Below, one piece after another: positions 22,634 to 30,037 of a DNA stretch of 30,037 nt. The translations under genes and the position numbers were made by a program. Position 1 is the first letter of the stretch. The number at the start of each line of letters is the position of its first letter. Source of the DNA: Lachnospiraceae bacterium (GTDB lineage Bacteria; Bacillota; Clostridia; Lachnospirales; Lachnospiraceae); contig VSNR01000028.1 of NCBI GenBank assembly GCA_009774345.1, positions 1-30,037 on the forward strand, read 5' to 3'. The notes beneath the pieces are model-generated. The model did not search any database. It was not told where the DNA came from and saw nothing but the letters and a program-made list of their open reading frames with translations.

Positions 22634-25615
22634 CTATTTTTGAGAAAGGTTTTTCGCTGTTATTTTATAGTTATACATCTTGATTCCGCCGTACTCTCCG
22701 CAGCCTTTTATAATCACTGTCGCGGTTCCTTTCTGGATATTGTTCACATAACCGATGATCTCAAACTCATTTTTTTTCAGCTCGGTCTTTCCCGCTTTAA
22801 CTGTCAGCCAGTCTTGTTCTAGTTTTATTTCTTCTCCCGTATACGCAAAGGATTTAGGCTGCGTTTTTTTCAGAGTGACGGACGTAACCAGTTGTTTCTT
22901 TGGCAGTTCCCTGTAGTCCTTGTCAACAGAATCTTTGTACAGGCCATTCTTTCCAGGGGTTATGGTTACCTTGTGTTCTTTTTTGTCAATTTCCGTACGG
23001 TAATCACTGTTTGCAGTAAGCTTCTTTCCGTTGGCGTCATACACTGTAACTGCCGGATTTTTGCCAGTCTGTGCATCGGATACATAAATCTTAATGTTTT
23101 CTGCGCGAAGTGACTGTTGTTCAATACTGAACATTTTTGTCACACTTCCGCTGTAATTGCCTTTCCCTTTTATAACAACCTTGGCTGTATTTCCGACTTT
23201 TGTGTTGTTTTTGTATGAAACGGTATAATCTGTATTCATTACAAGGCTGCGGCCATTTACAGTAACCGTGACATTTGGTTTCGCGCCACCTTTTGCATAT
23301 GCTGCAGTTTTGGGTACTCTTATGTCGTTTTCCTGGATAGGAGCTGCCTGAACTTTAAAGTTCTTTTTCAGTGTACCAGTATAGTTTCCTATTCCTATAA
23401 AGGTCGCCGTTGCCGTGCCCTTTTTGCCAACATTAACAAAGTTGACAATATAGTCTGTTCCGCTAATCAGATTGTTACCGTTCACAGCCAGTGATACTTT
23501 TGGCTCGCCATTGCCATATGTAAAGCTGCCGATTTCAGCTCTTCCTTTATTGATTGCTGTTGCGCCGCCGCTTTCAGAAATAGAATAGCTGCATCTGAAA
23601 TCACCCTCACAGCTCCCTGTTCCTTGAATCTGTATCAGGTAATTTCCCTCTGTCGTGGGTTGTTTATTTAATGGTTTGCCGCTGGAATCTTGATAAGTCA
23701 GCGTATAGTCCCTTCCTGCTTTGAGTATATTGTTGCTGTCGTTTGTCACTATCGGGGTATATTTTATTTTCTTGGGGTAGTTTGCCGCAATTTTTAAATG
23801 ATCTTTCGTCAGTTCAAGTTTATTAATGGTAAAAGTTTCTTTCTTGGTACCAGAATAAGTGCCTTTGCCTTTTACAATGACTGCCGGCGCCTTTTGGGCA
23901 TCTGACGTGGCGGCTTTTATATTGTTCTGGTACGAAATGGTATAATCAATACCTGCCGTGAGTTCCTTATTATTGTAAAATACATTCACGGAAGGAGTAA
24001 CGGCTATTCCTGTATAGGTACACGCTGCAATAGGCGCAATCCAGAGTCCTCCTTCAGGATTGCCTGGATTTTGATCGGTCGTCTGCACCTTGATGTGTGC
24101 CTGCAGGTCTTCCCGCACGCTGAACTTCTCCATGTCCTTCGGCGTAAAGATAACCGGATAATCCTTGCTGCCTGTTTCCGTCAGTTCCGTTTGTTTGTTG
24201 TCTTCCAGCCAGCTCCATGTTCCATAGTTATTGGAAGGCAGTGTTAATTCTTCCAGTTTTTGCCCTTGTTTTGCCGTCAGGCTTGGTTCTTCGACAACCA
24301 GCGTATCAAATGTTGCAGTATTTTCATTATGTGTTACGGTTACAGTTGAGATTCCCTGTTTGTCTGAATCAAATCCGCTTGTCATTTCTTTGGTTAAAGG
24401 AATCGGTGTTTCCCCTGTTTCCCCATAAGTAATTTCTCCGCCGCTGACGTCAAGCTCTTCTTTAAGTTTATAGGTCGTCTTTGATGGTCTTTTTAAATGT
24501 ATCTCGACCGATGGATCCGGATCTGTTTCACTTCGCACTTGGATGTGCGCCTGCAGGTCTTCCCGCACGCTGAACTTCTCCGCGTCCTTCGGCGTAAAGA
24601 TAATCGGATAATCCTTGCTGCCTGTTTCTGTCAGTTCCGTTTGTCTGTTGTCTTCCAGCCAGCTCCATGTTCCATAGTTATTGGAAGGCAGTGTTAATTC
24701 TTCCAGTTTTTGCCCTTGCTTTGCTGTCAGGCTTGGTTCTTCGACAACCAGCGTATCAAATGTTGCAGTATTTTCATTGTGTGTTACGGTTACAGTTGAG
24801 ATTCCCTGTTTGTCTGAATCAAATCCGCTTGTCATTTCTTTGGTTAAAGGAATCGGTGTTTCCCCTGTTTCCCCATAGGTAATTTCTCCGCCGCTGACGT
24901 CAAGATCTTCTTTAAGTTTATAGGTCGTCTTTGATGGTCTTTTTAAATGTATCTCGACCGATGGATCTGGATCTGTTTCACTTCGCACTTGGATGTGCGC
25001 CTGCAGGTCTTCCCGCACGCTGAACTTCTCCGTGTCCTTCGGCGTAAAGATAACCGGATAATCGTAGCTGCCTGTTTCTGTCAATGCCGTTTGTCTGCTG
25101 TCTTCCGGCCAGCTCCATGTTCCATAGTTATTGGAAGGCAGTGTTAATTCTTCCAGTTTTTGCCCTTGTTTTGCTGTCAGGCTTGGTTCTTCGACAACCA
25201 GCAGGTCAAACTCATAAATATCCTTGCCTAAAGTTACGGCTATCGTTGTGACGCCCTCTTGTTTGGAATCAAAACCCGTCACATCTTTATCGCTTAGGGA
25301 AATGGTCTTCGTTGCTATATTGACACACGATCCATCCTTGTCAAACGCTTCTCCCACTTTATAAACAGTTTTTGTATCAGGTGTCAGTCGAGGTTCTGGA
25401 TCGATGTCGCAAAAGAGTGTAACATTTGATAGTGTGGCTGCCGTGTCGCCTATTTTTTGTATGTTCTTCCATTCCGCCTCACTGCCGCCGTAATACACCG
25501 TTGTTAGACCACTTTTAGCAAATGCGGCTATCCCTATTTGCTTCACGCTCTTCGGAATAAAAACAGTCGTCATATAAGAGCAGTTTGTAAAAGTATCGGC
25601 AAGACTTGCCACCAA
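22634..25615 (-). pseudogene. 5'-truncated BspA-like/Big_3 surface protein gene
   Basis: This is an open frame of 993 codons without a credible start: it opens at a TTG without a ribosome binding site, and stops in frame shortly upstream. It begins inside a BspA-type LRR (SLADTFTNCSYMTTVFIPKS), so the signal peptide and most LRRs are lost. Then come Big_3 Ig-like domains (TKTVYKVGEAFD, GFDSKQEGVTTIAVT) alternating with a LTAKQGQKLEELTLPSNNYG-type module. The C-terminal half is a series of domains with the theme VNGRSLVMNTDYTVSYKNNT...IKGKGNYSG. No anchor is visible at the C terminus. In intact relatives such proteins are exported adhesins or carbohydrate-binding surface proteins. As it stands it would not be exported. 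It may also be a silent cassette donor for an intact paralogue (inference). Confidence 0.8.
24091..25202 (-). repeat. 450-bp tandem repeat, about 2.5 near-identical copies
   Basis: Units 24091-24540 and 24541-24990, and the partial 24991-25202, differ by only a few bases. The period is exactly 450 bp (150 codons), so the frame is kept. Each unit encodes one Big_3 domain plus one TAKQGQKLEELTLP module. Near identity at synonymous positions implies recent duplication or gene conversion. Confidence 0.92.
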
Positions 25616-25635
25616 AACAGAAAGGAGTATTTATT

Positions 25636-25824
25636 ATGATACGGACAGTTACTTTGGATAGAAACCAAAAACCCACAAAAGAACAAATCAGGCAAATAGA
25701 AGAAGCGGCAAAAAAGGAAATTGTATTTGATGAAGATTCCCCCGAACTTACCCCTGCAATGGAAAAAGCATTTCGTTTAGCGGCAAAAAACCGCAACACC
25801 CAAAGAAAAACAAACATTTCCTAA
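25636..25824 (+). CDS. Small antitoxin-like protein
   Basis: This is a 62-residue protein from the ATG at 25636, with AAAGGAG eight bases upstream. It is charged and helical: a basic start (MIRTVTLDRNQKPTKEQIRQ), then EEAAKKEIVFDEDSPELTPA, then MEKAFRLAAKNRN. Short proteins with this [IV].[FY]DEDsPELtp.M.KAF pattern recur in clostridial genomes in toxin-antitoxin-like settings, so an antitoxin or transcriptional partner role is plausible; I cannot name its toxin. No toxin gene lies next to it. Its upstream region is the truncated LRR gene, so it has probably lost its native promoter. The next gene, on the opposite strand, is a Phd-type antitoxin. Confidence 0.6.
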   Translation: MIRTVTLDRNQKPTKEQIRQIEEAAKKEIVFDEDSPELTPAMEKAFRLAAKNRNTQRKTNIS

Positions 25825-25892
25825 TTATGTATTGAGCAGTATTGTATGAACTAATGTCATTTAGTTAAGCAAAAAAATACTTCAAAACCAAG

Positions 25893-25938
25893 GGCCGCTT
25901 TCGTTACTTCTAAAAACCAATCCGTAACGAAAGCGGCC
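25893..25938. repeat. Perfect 15-bp inverted repeat over the Phd gene 3' end
   Basis: GGCCGCTTTCGTTAC and GTAACGAAAGCGGCC flank a 16-nt spacer containing the TAG stop codon of the antitoxin gene. It may terminate the two converging small genes; T-rich sequence lies further downstream on the minus strand. Its right arm encodes the last antitoxin residues. Confidence 0.75.
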
Positions 25939-26176
25939 GCAGATTTCCAAATACTTCCTCATGACTCATTCGGGTACTGCTTTCTGCTGCAAGCCTGTCT
26001 GCCATATCCAATGCAGTTTCAACACCATCCGTCAACTTTGAATACTCTTCAAGACTAAGCACCACCATTGCTCCATATCCACTTTTTGTCAGATATACCG
26101 GTTCGCCTGCATTTACAATTTTTTCAATATCAGGAAACTTATTTCTTAAATCTGAAACAGGTCTGATCTGTAACAT
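25910..26176 (-). CDS. Phd/YefM-family antitoxin, apparently orphan
   Basis: This 88-residue protein matches the type II prevent-host-death antitoxin family, which binds its own operator through the N-terminal domain and neutralises a RelE/Doc-like toxin through the C terminus. Seen: the conserved start IRPVSDLRNKFPDIEKIVNA, then GEPVYLTKSGYGAMVVLSLEEY, and a helical tail (AAESSTRMSHEEVFGNLR). AAGGAGT precedes the ATG. No toxin gene follows: downstream on the same strand there is only a perfect inverted repeat, whose arm encodes the last few residues (after NLR), suggesting the natural C terminus and toxin were lost. It may still repress its operator or counter a toxin encoded elsewhere (inference). 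Confidence 0.85.
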   Translation of the reverse strand: MLQIRPVSDLRNKFPDIEKIVNAGEPVYLTKSGYGAMVVLSLEEYSKLTDGVETALDMADRLAAESSTRMSHEEVFGNLRPLSLRIGF

Positions 26177-26350
26177 ACGCGTTCACTCCTTATCAATATT
26201 TTATCTTAACTTTATCATTTTCTATATTCTACTCTACCATTCTAAAAAAGCAACCTTTGTAAAAATCTTTCTTCTTAATCACTACATATCATCTCAAAAT
26301 GACTAATGGCAGTTCTATTCATGAAAAAACTGCCACCTTATAAAGTGATT

Positions 26351-26492
26351 TATACTGGCGGTCGAAAAGACTGACCACCAGTATAATATGATGCTGACAG
26401 CCGCACAAGGAAATATGCCGCTTCACGGCTGCGGCTGTCAGCATACTAAAAATATGCTATACTCACGGCAAATCTTATCTGTCGTAAGTGTA
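26351..26492 (+). repeat. Three-hairpin element, copy B
   Basis: This has the same order as copy A. Hairpin 1 (26351-26385) pairs TATACTGG with CCAGTATA and GGTC with GACC around GAAAAGACT. Hairpin 2 (26391-26444) has a perfect 15-bp stem starting ATGCTGACAGCCGCA, the bulge CAAGGAAATAT, and GCCG/CGGC at the tip. Hairpin 3 (26458-26492) pairs ACGGCA with TGTCGT with a G.T wobble. The closing pair of hairpin 1 is G-C here and A-T in copy A, a compensatory change. The 3' arm of hairpin 2 (AGCATA) could alternatively pair with TATGCT at 26453-26458. Confidence 0.8.
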
Positions 26493-26616
26493 ATATACGT
26501 ATCAGTACAAAGCGATCATATTCCTATACATTCATCAAGTATACTATACCATTGGTATACTTATTCTATATTTTTATTCATGTAGTACAAAACATTCGTT
26601 CCGCTATCAATATATT

Positions 26617-26645
26617 TTGACAAGAAAATATCAAAATGGTAAAAT
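26617..26645 (+). promoter_or_regulatory. Sigma-A promoter of the chemoreceptor gene
   Basis: TTGACA (26617-26622), 17 bp, TAAAAT (26640-26645). A leader of about 50 nt ends in AGGAGG before the ATG at 26704. It is a housekeeping-type rather than a flagellar sigma promoter. Confidence 0.8.
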
Positions 26646-26703
26646 ATGTACATAAACTTAGCTTTGCAAAAGACATGAAAAAGAACGTCAGGAGGAGCGA
26701 ATT

Positions 26704-28179
26704 ATGCAATTAGCATCCATGAAAAACGAAGAGAAACTTATCAATAATATTTTATTCATTTACATCTTAGGTGTGGCAGTTTCCGGCTGGACATTTGTGA
26801 TGATCTTTCTAAACGGCGGTGTGCGTGAGTGTGTTTTCCTGCTGTCAGGCTTGTCCGCGATCGTGACAAAATTATTAGAAAAAAGTCTGGGAAGCCGCAC
26901 AAAATATGTGTACGCCTGTATCCCGCCCATCATTGGTGCCATCACCGTGGCAGTGTCCTGCACCAATGACAGTCCCGGTTATGTGTGCATCACACATTAT
27001 TATTTCGTCGCAACCCTTTTATTAGTGCCCTACTACAAACAGGAAGTACTAAAATTCAGCTATATCATCACCGTAGTTGTCAACACCATCATGATGATTT
27101 TATTTCCTGCTGGTTTCTTAAAGCTCCATAGCGTCATTGGATGGATTTTTACAGCAATTGTCTACACGGTACTGCTGGCCGCCTGCTGCTTTATCAGCTA
27201 CCGCACAACGCTGCTGTTTGGCATGGTTGAGAAAAAGGAAGAAGATCTGAAAACCGTGCTGGATGAGGTCCAGTCCCTGTCAGAGCATTTATCTACTGCG
27301 GGCGCAGCGCTCTCCTCTATTTCCGAAAATGAAAGCGCTGCTGCCGAAGAGCTGGCGGCTACCAGTGAGCAGTTAGTGGAGCGCAACAATGTGCTCAGTT
27401 CCAAAACGGACGAGAGTGTGGAAAATCTTGGGGAGCTGCGCGAGTGGGAGAGCGTTGTCGCAGACAATGTGAGCAAGGTGGAATCCTCTTCGAAGAATTT
27501 GTTTGAAAAATCAAAAGAGAACGAAAAACTGCTGCAAGATTTACATGCCATCAATGGCGAAGTATCTGAGTCCATGAATACCACCAACGAAATCACGCAG
27601 CGCTTATCAGAGGCAGTGCAGGAGATCGGTGTCACTTTGAAATTAATCAGCGATATTTCAAATTCGATCAATTTGTTATCCCTGAATGCATCTATTGAAG
27701 CGGCGAGAGCCGGCGAGGCTGGACGGGGCTTTGCAGTCGTAGCCTCTGAGGTCGGTGATTTGGCAAAGAGCACACAGGAATCCTTGAAAGTCGTTCAGTC
27801 CGTCATCGAACGTGTACAGCAGAATGTGACAGAGATCACAACACAGGTTGGTGAGAACGCTGCGAAAATCGGCACGCAGAATGAGTATGTCGCCAATGTC
27901 ATCCAGTGTATGAAGGATATGAAGGAACTGTTAAATATCTCCGCAAACGCCATCCAAACGATGGGCGATGCACACAGCAATCAGGCGGAAGTGATCAAAA
28001 AGACCGTCACCATCAACGAGGATATCGCAGAGAGCATCCGCAATGAAAATGAACAGTTCAATTCTATCAATGCGATGGCTGAGAGCAATGCAAACGACAC
28101 CACCAACGTTGCCGCGCAGGCGAACGCGATCAATGATATGGTTGAGAAAATGACGCAGTTATTGACGCAGAACAACTGA
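26704..28179 (+). CDS. Methyl-accepting chemotaxis protein with six-helix membrane domain
   Basis: This is a 491-residue chemoreceptor. Residues 12-165 hold six hydrophobic helices (such as YVYACIPPIIGAITVAVSC and WIFTAIVYTVLLAACC) with only short loops, rather than the usual two helices around a ligand domain. There is no clear HAMP domain; the last helix runs into a coiled coil (from about 172). The cytoplasmic signalling region is typical, with the CheA/CheW-contacting tip at about 325-350 (NASIEAARAGEAGRGFAVVA). It should relay a signal to CheA, perhaps from the membrane or an internal cue (inference). AGGAGG precedes the ATG. It is monocistronic, with a terminator after it. Confidence 0.92.
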   Translation: MQLASMKNEEKLINNILFIYILGVAVSGWTFVMIFLNGGVRECVFLLSGLSAIVTKLLEKSLGSRTKYVYACIPPIIGAITVAVSCTNDSPGYVCITHYYFVATLLLVPYYKQEVLKFSYIITVVVNTIMMILFPAGFLKLHSVIGWIFTAIVYTVLLAACCFISYRTTLLFGMVEKKEEDLKTVLDEVQSLSEHLSTAGAALSSISENESAAAEELAATSEQLVERNNVLSSKTDESVENLGELREWESVVADNVSKVESSSKNLFEKSKENEKLLQDLHAINGEVSESMNTTNEITQRLSEAVQEIGVTLKLISDISNSINLLSLNASIEAARAGEAGRGFAVVASEVGDLAKSTQESLKVVQSVIERVQQNVTEITTQVGENAAKIGTQNEYVANVIQCMKDMKELLNISANAIQTMGDAHSNQAEVIKKTVTINEDIAESIRNENEQFNSINAMAESNANDTTNVAAQANAINDMVEKMTQLLTQNN

Positions 28180-28183
28180 AAAG

Positions 28184-28226
28184 AAAGCTGTCACAACAGG
28201 GATTTTCCTCATTGTGGCAGCTTTTT
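28184..28226. terminator. Terminator after the chemoreceptor gene, bidirectional
   Basis: AAAGCTGTCACAA pairs with TTGTGGCAGCTTT (13 bp, one wobble) and is followed by TTTTT on the plus strand. The 5' arm gives a shorter T-rich tail on the minus strand, where the LRR gene ends. Confidence 0.88.
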
Positions 28227-28230
28227 GCGA

Positions 28231-29814
28231 TTAATTATCCTCCTGTTTTTCCCAATTATAATATTTTGCCCAATATGTCCACGGGTATAATTTCCCGGTC
28301 TTGATAAAATACGCCACACAGTCGGCAGCCAGCTCGAGATTATCCGTTGCATATTCGCCAAAATCGCTGTCTTCCTGATCACTAACCTGATGAGGCAGTC
28401 TGTCCCAGTCAACAGGATGGTTTGGGTCAAACAAAGAGTAATTGATTTTTTGTTCTTTATCAAAAAAATTGACGCAGACACCCTCGCCGGATATGCAGAG
28501 GGTCATATCTTCCTCCTCTCCCCAATACTGTAAAGAGAGGTACAGCTCGTCCAGCTTCTTTTTACGAATCTTTTTCATCAGTTTCTCTACAACCTTTTGC
28601 GTGATCTCACGCCCTTGCCATGTTTTTTCCTCGTCATTGATATCATAATACGCAATATACAGCACAGTGTAGGGCGGTTTCCAGTCCCATGATTCTACTG
28701 GCTGCGGCTTGACCAGTTCATACGATGGAAATCCATCTCCGCGAATACATCTGGGATTCGTTTTTACCTGAATTGGCAGTGGGTCCAGCAGCTCTCTGTG
28801 CAGAAGCTGACGCTCTGCCGGCAGAAAGACCATTTTTAATTCCGGCATCTGTGCTAAGATTGCACAATCTCTGAAATTGGTGTGGCTCAAATCTACGATT
28901 TCCAGACTGCGGCATTTTAATAAGAAGGAAAAATCGTCGAAATCCGCAGGCGGCAGGTCAAGAAACGTCACTTCTGACAGATTTTCCAGCGCATAGGAAG
29001 CCGACAGATTGGTCCGGGACAGGTTGAGCACTTCCAGCTTCCGACAGCTTCTTAAAAAATCATAATTCTCTAAGCGCACCTTGGGCATACAGAGTACCTC
29101 CAGATTCGGCAGCTCGCCCAGAAGCGACCAGTTTCCCGGTTCAGGCGCCAGCCAGTCAGGAAATTTGGGATATCTCCGCACATAATACTCGTCGCTCAAT
29201 CCTGCCAATTCAACTTCAACCAAATCCTCCATACTCTCAGGAACCATGCCATAAACGTTTTCAATCCAGAACAGCAGCCCGGGATCGACACCGCGCCGCA
29301 CAGCAGAAACGGCTGGCGGCTGCACCCCTGACCCGTCTAAGCGTCCTGTCAAAATCACGTGAAGAACCGCCTCTGTCATATCCCTGTAAGACTCAAATAA
29401 AACAGGCGTCTGTAAGAGTTTTCTGTCATCTGCCCTTAATGGAATATGCATATGGTGATTCAGTATATACTCATTCAGCTGGAGGAAAACAGCAGTCGAT
29501 TGCTCTTGATTCATCACCGCCGCACTGCATCCGTGTGTGAACCCGAAATCTTCTAGTTGATGTATCAGTTCTATGCGCTCAGCAGCCTCATAATGGTCCA
29601 CAGGCATAAAGGGACTGATATACAACTGCACGACCATTCCCATGCTTACCTGAGAAACCAGCAGTTCAATGATCTGCGGTGTAATCTCCCTGCCTGTAAA
29701 TACTTTCTCTCCAACAGTATTCGACTGCGCGCATAACTCCGGCGGAAGTTCGGCGTGATCTGCGAATTTGACGTATATGTACCATGCATAATAGGGGGCG
29801 TTTGGAATATTCAT
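28231..29814 (-). CDS. LRR protein flanked by duplicated domains
   Basis: This is a 527-residue protein without signal peptide or membrane segments. The centre (about 215-345) is a set of short leucine-rich repeats (LPNLEVLCMPKVRLENYDFL, CRKLEVLNLSRTNL, CRSLEIVDLSHTNF). The two flanks resemble each other. The N-terminal one opens AWYIYVKF, has TGREITPQIIELL and closes AVLHVILTGRL. The C-terminal one opens VLYIAYYD, has QGREITQKVVEKLM and closes CVAYFIKTGKL. The LRR therefore appears inserted between two copies of one domain of unknown function. LRRs mediate protein binding; an immunity-protein-like or intracellular scaffold role is conceivable but unproven. AAAGGTG precedes the ATG and a promoter lies at 29863-29892. 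Confidence 0.8.
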   Translation of the reverse strand: MNIPNAPYYAWYIYVKFADHAELPPELCAQSNTVGEKVFTGREITPQIIELLVSQVSMGMVVQLYISPFMPVDHYEAAERIELIHQLEDFGFTHGCSAAVMNQEQSTAVFLQLNEYILNHHMHIPLRADDRKLLQTPVLFESYRDMTEAVLHVILTGRLDGSGVQPPAVSAVRRGVDPGLLFWIENVYGMVPESMEDLVEVELAGLSDEYYVRRYPKFPDWLAPEPGNWSLLGELPNLEVLCMPKVRLENYDFLRSCRKLEVLNLSRTNLSASYALENLSEVTFLDLPPADFDDFSFLLKCRSLEIVDLSHTNFRDCAILAQMPELKMVFLPAERQLLHRELLDPLPIQVKTNPRCIRGDGFPSYELVKPQPVESWDWKPPYTVLYIAYYDINDEEKTWQGREITQKVVEKLMKKIRKKKLDELYLSLQYWGEEEDMTLCISGEGVCVNFFDKEQKINYSLFDPNHPVDWDRLPHQVSDQEDSDFGEYATDNLELAADCVAYFIKTGKLYPWTYWAKYYNWEKQEDN

Positions 29815-29862
29815 AGGGCATCACCTTTCTGTATAGAATGTATGTTTTGTTTATTTTGGGTT

Positions 29863-29892
29863 ATTATATCATGGTGATGGGTTGAAGTTCAA
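29863..29892 (-). promoter_or_regulatory. Promoter of the LRR gene
   Basis: On the minus strand TTGAAC (29892-29887), 18 bp, TATAAT (29868-29863), with TGA before the -10 hexamer giving an extended -10. It lies about 50 bp upstream of the LRR start codon. Confidence 0.75.
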
Positions 29893-29905
29893 GAGGTATT
29901 TCGGA

Positions 29906-29929
29906 AACTTTTCAGAAAACTTTTCAGAA
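29906..29929. repeat. Short tandem repeat (2 x 12 bp)
   Basis: AACTTTTCAGAA occurs twice in direct succession just upstream of the LRR promoter. It overlaps the end of a short open frame entering from the right edge. Confidence 0.6.
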
Positions 29930-30037
29930 ACTGAATAGAACTAATTTCGAACAGTTAAATAAAACCTGAATCCGTGAGCCTTGCTCTAAATTATTTTCAC
30001 AATGCCACATAATTCCAGTACTTGTAGCATGTTTTAT
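29924..30037 (-). other. Open frame entering from the right edge, possible gene 3' end
   Basis: The minus strand is open from the window edge for 37 codons to a TGA at 29926-29924 (includes LEQGSRIQVLFNCSK). It might be the C terminus of a gene lying mostly outside, but nothing in it identifies a family, and an open stretch this short may be chance. Confidence 0.2.

Larger units (their letters stand above)
26177..26703. other. 527-bp intergenic region upstream of the chemoreceptor gene
   Basis: It is AT-rich with no credible coding frame. It contains a 7-bp-stem hairpin GGCAGTT/AACTGCC (26308-26334), the three-hairpin element copy B (26351-26492), an inverted repeat AAGTATAC/GTATACTT (26537-26562) that could be an operator, and the chemoreceptor promoter (26617-26645). 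The left part should hold the Phd antitoxin promoter, but I could not fix its boxes. Confidence 0.7.

Noticed and set aside
24091..25202. CRISPR-like or IS-derived repeat array
   Set aside because: The period is 450 bp, stays in frame within a coding region, and encodes Ig-like domains. There are no spacers, terminal inverted repeats or transposase.
26388..26585. Short plus-strand open frame through element copy B
   Set aside because: It lies inside palindromic sequence, lacks a ribosome binding site, and has no protein-like composition or counterpart in copy A.

Overview
The window looks like chromosome from a low-GC Gram-positive anaerobe of class Clostridia, most likely Lachnospiraceae. 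This rests on strong AAGGAG-type ribosome binding sites, sigma-A promoters with TTGACA/TATAAT boxes, an archaeal-type prolyl-tRNA synthetase, a PerR plus reverse-rubrerythrin oxidative-stress pair, a BspA-like/Big_3 surface protein, and a membrane-anchored trigger-factor-like foldase. The family assignment is inference; no rRNA is present to confirm it. I see no tRNA, rRNA, CRISPR array or intact insertion sequence.

Layout. 1-3.6 kb: an HD-GYP protein with an altered HD motif, a two-gene minus-strand operon of unknown function, and a membrane-anchored FKBP/trigger-factor-like isomerase. 3.6-9.3 kb: a minus-strand run of five tightly packed genes (SGNH hydrolase, FMN-dependent oxidoreductase, VWA/DUF2201-type protein, MoxR-type AAA ATPase, LRR protein). 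The last three form a VWA-MoxR-adaptor cassette. 9.4-14.2 kb: one 1604-residue membrane-anchored protein with repeated Ig-like modules. 14.4-17.1 kb: ackA and proS. 17.2-18.4 kb: three small genes (membrane protein, possible MecA-like adaptor, unknown). 18.5-21.1 kb: histidine kinase, response regulator and RluA-family pseudouridine synthase, apparently co-transcribed. 21.3-22.4 kb: divergent perR-rubrerythrin operon with a consensus promoter and a 7-1-7 Fur-family operator just behind the -10 box.

From 22.4 to 26.5 kb the sequence looks accessory and decaying. A DNA cytosine methyltransferase motif-I remnant follows the rubrerythrin stop codon in frame. Next come a BspA-like/Big_3 surface-protein gene that has lost its 5' end, with 2.5 almost identical 450-bp repeats inside it, and two antitoxin-like genes without visible toxins. 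The right end holds a six-TM methyl-accepting chemotaxis protein and an LRR protein whose LRR core is flanked by two related domains.

The most intriguing non-coding signal is a ~130-140 bp three-hairpin element present twice in opposite orientation (2112-2237 and 26351-26492). The copies show a compensatory base-pair change, a strand-specific G.U wobble and an almost invariant AAGGAAATAT bulge, which suggests a structured RNA or a mobile palindromic element. Each copy points toward a promoter immediately ahead of it.
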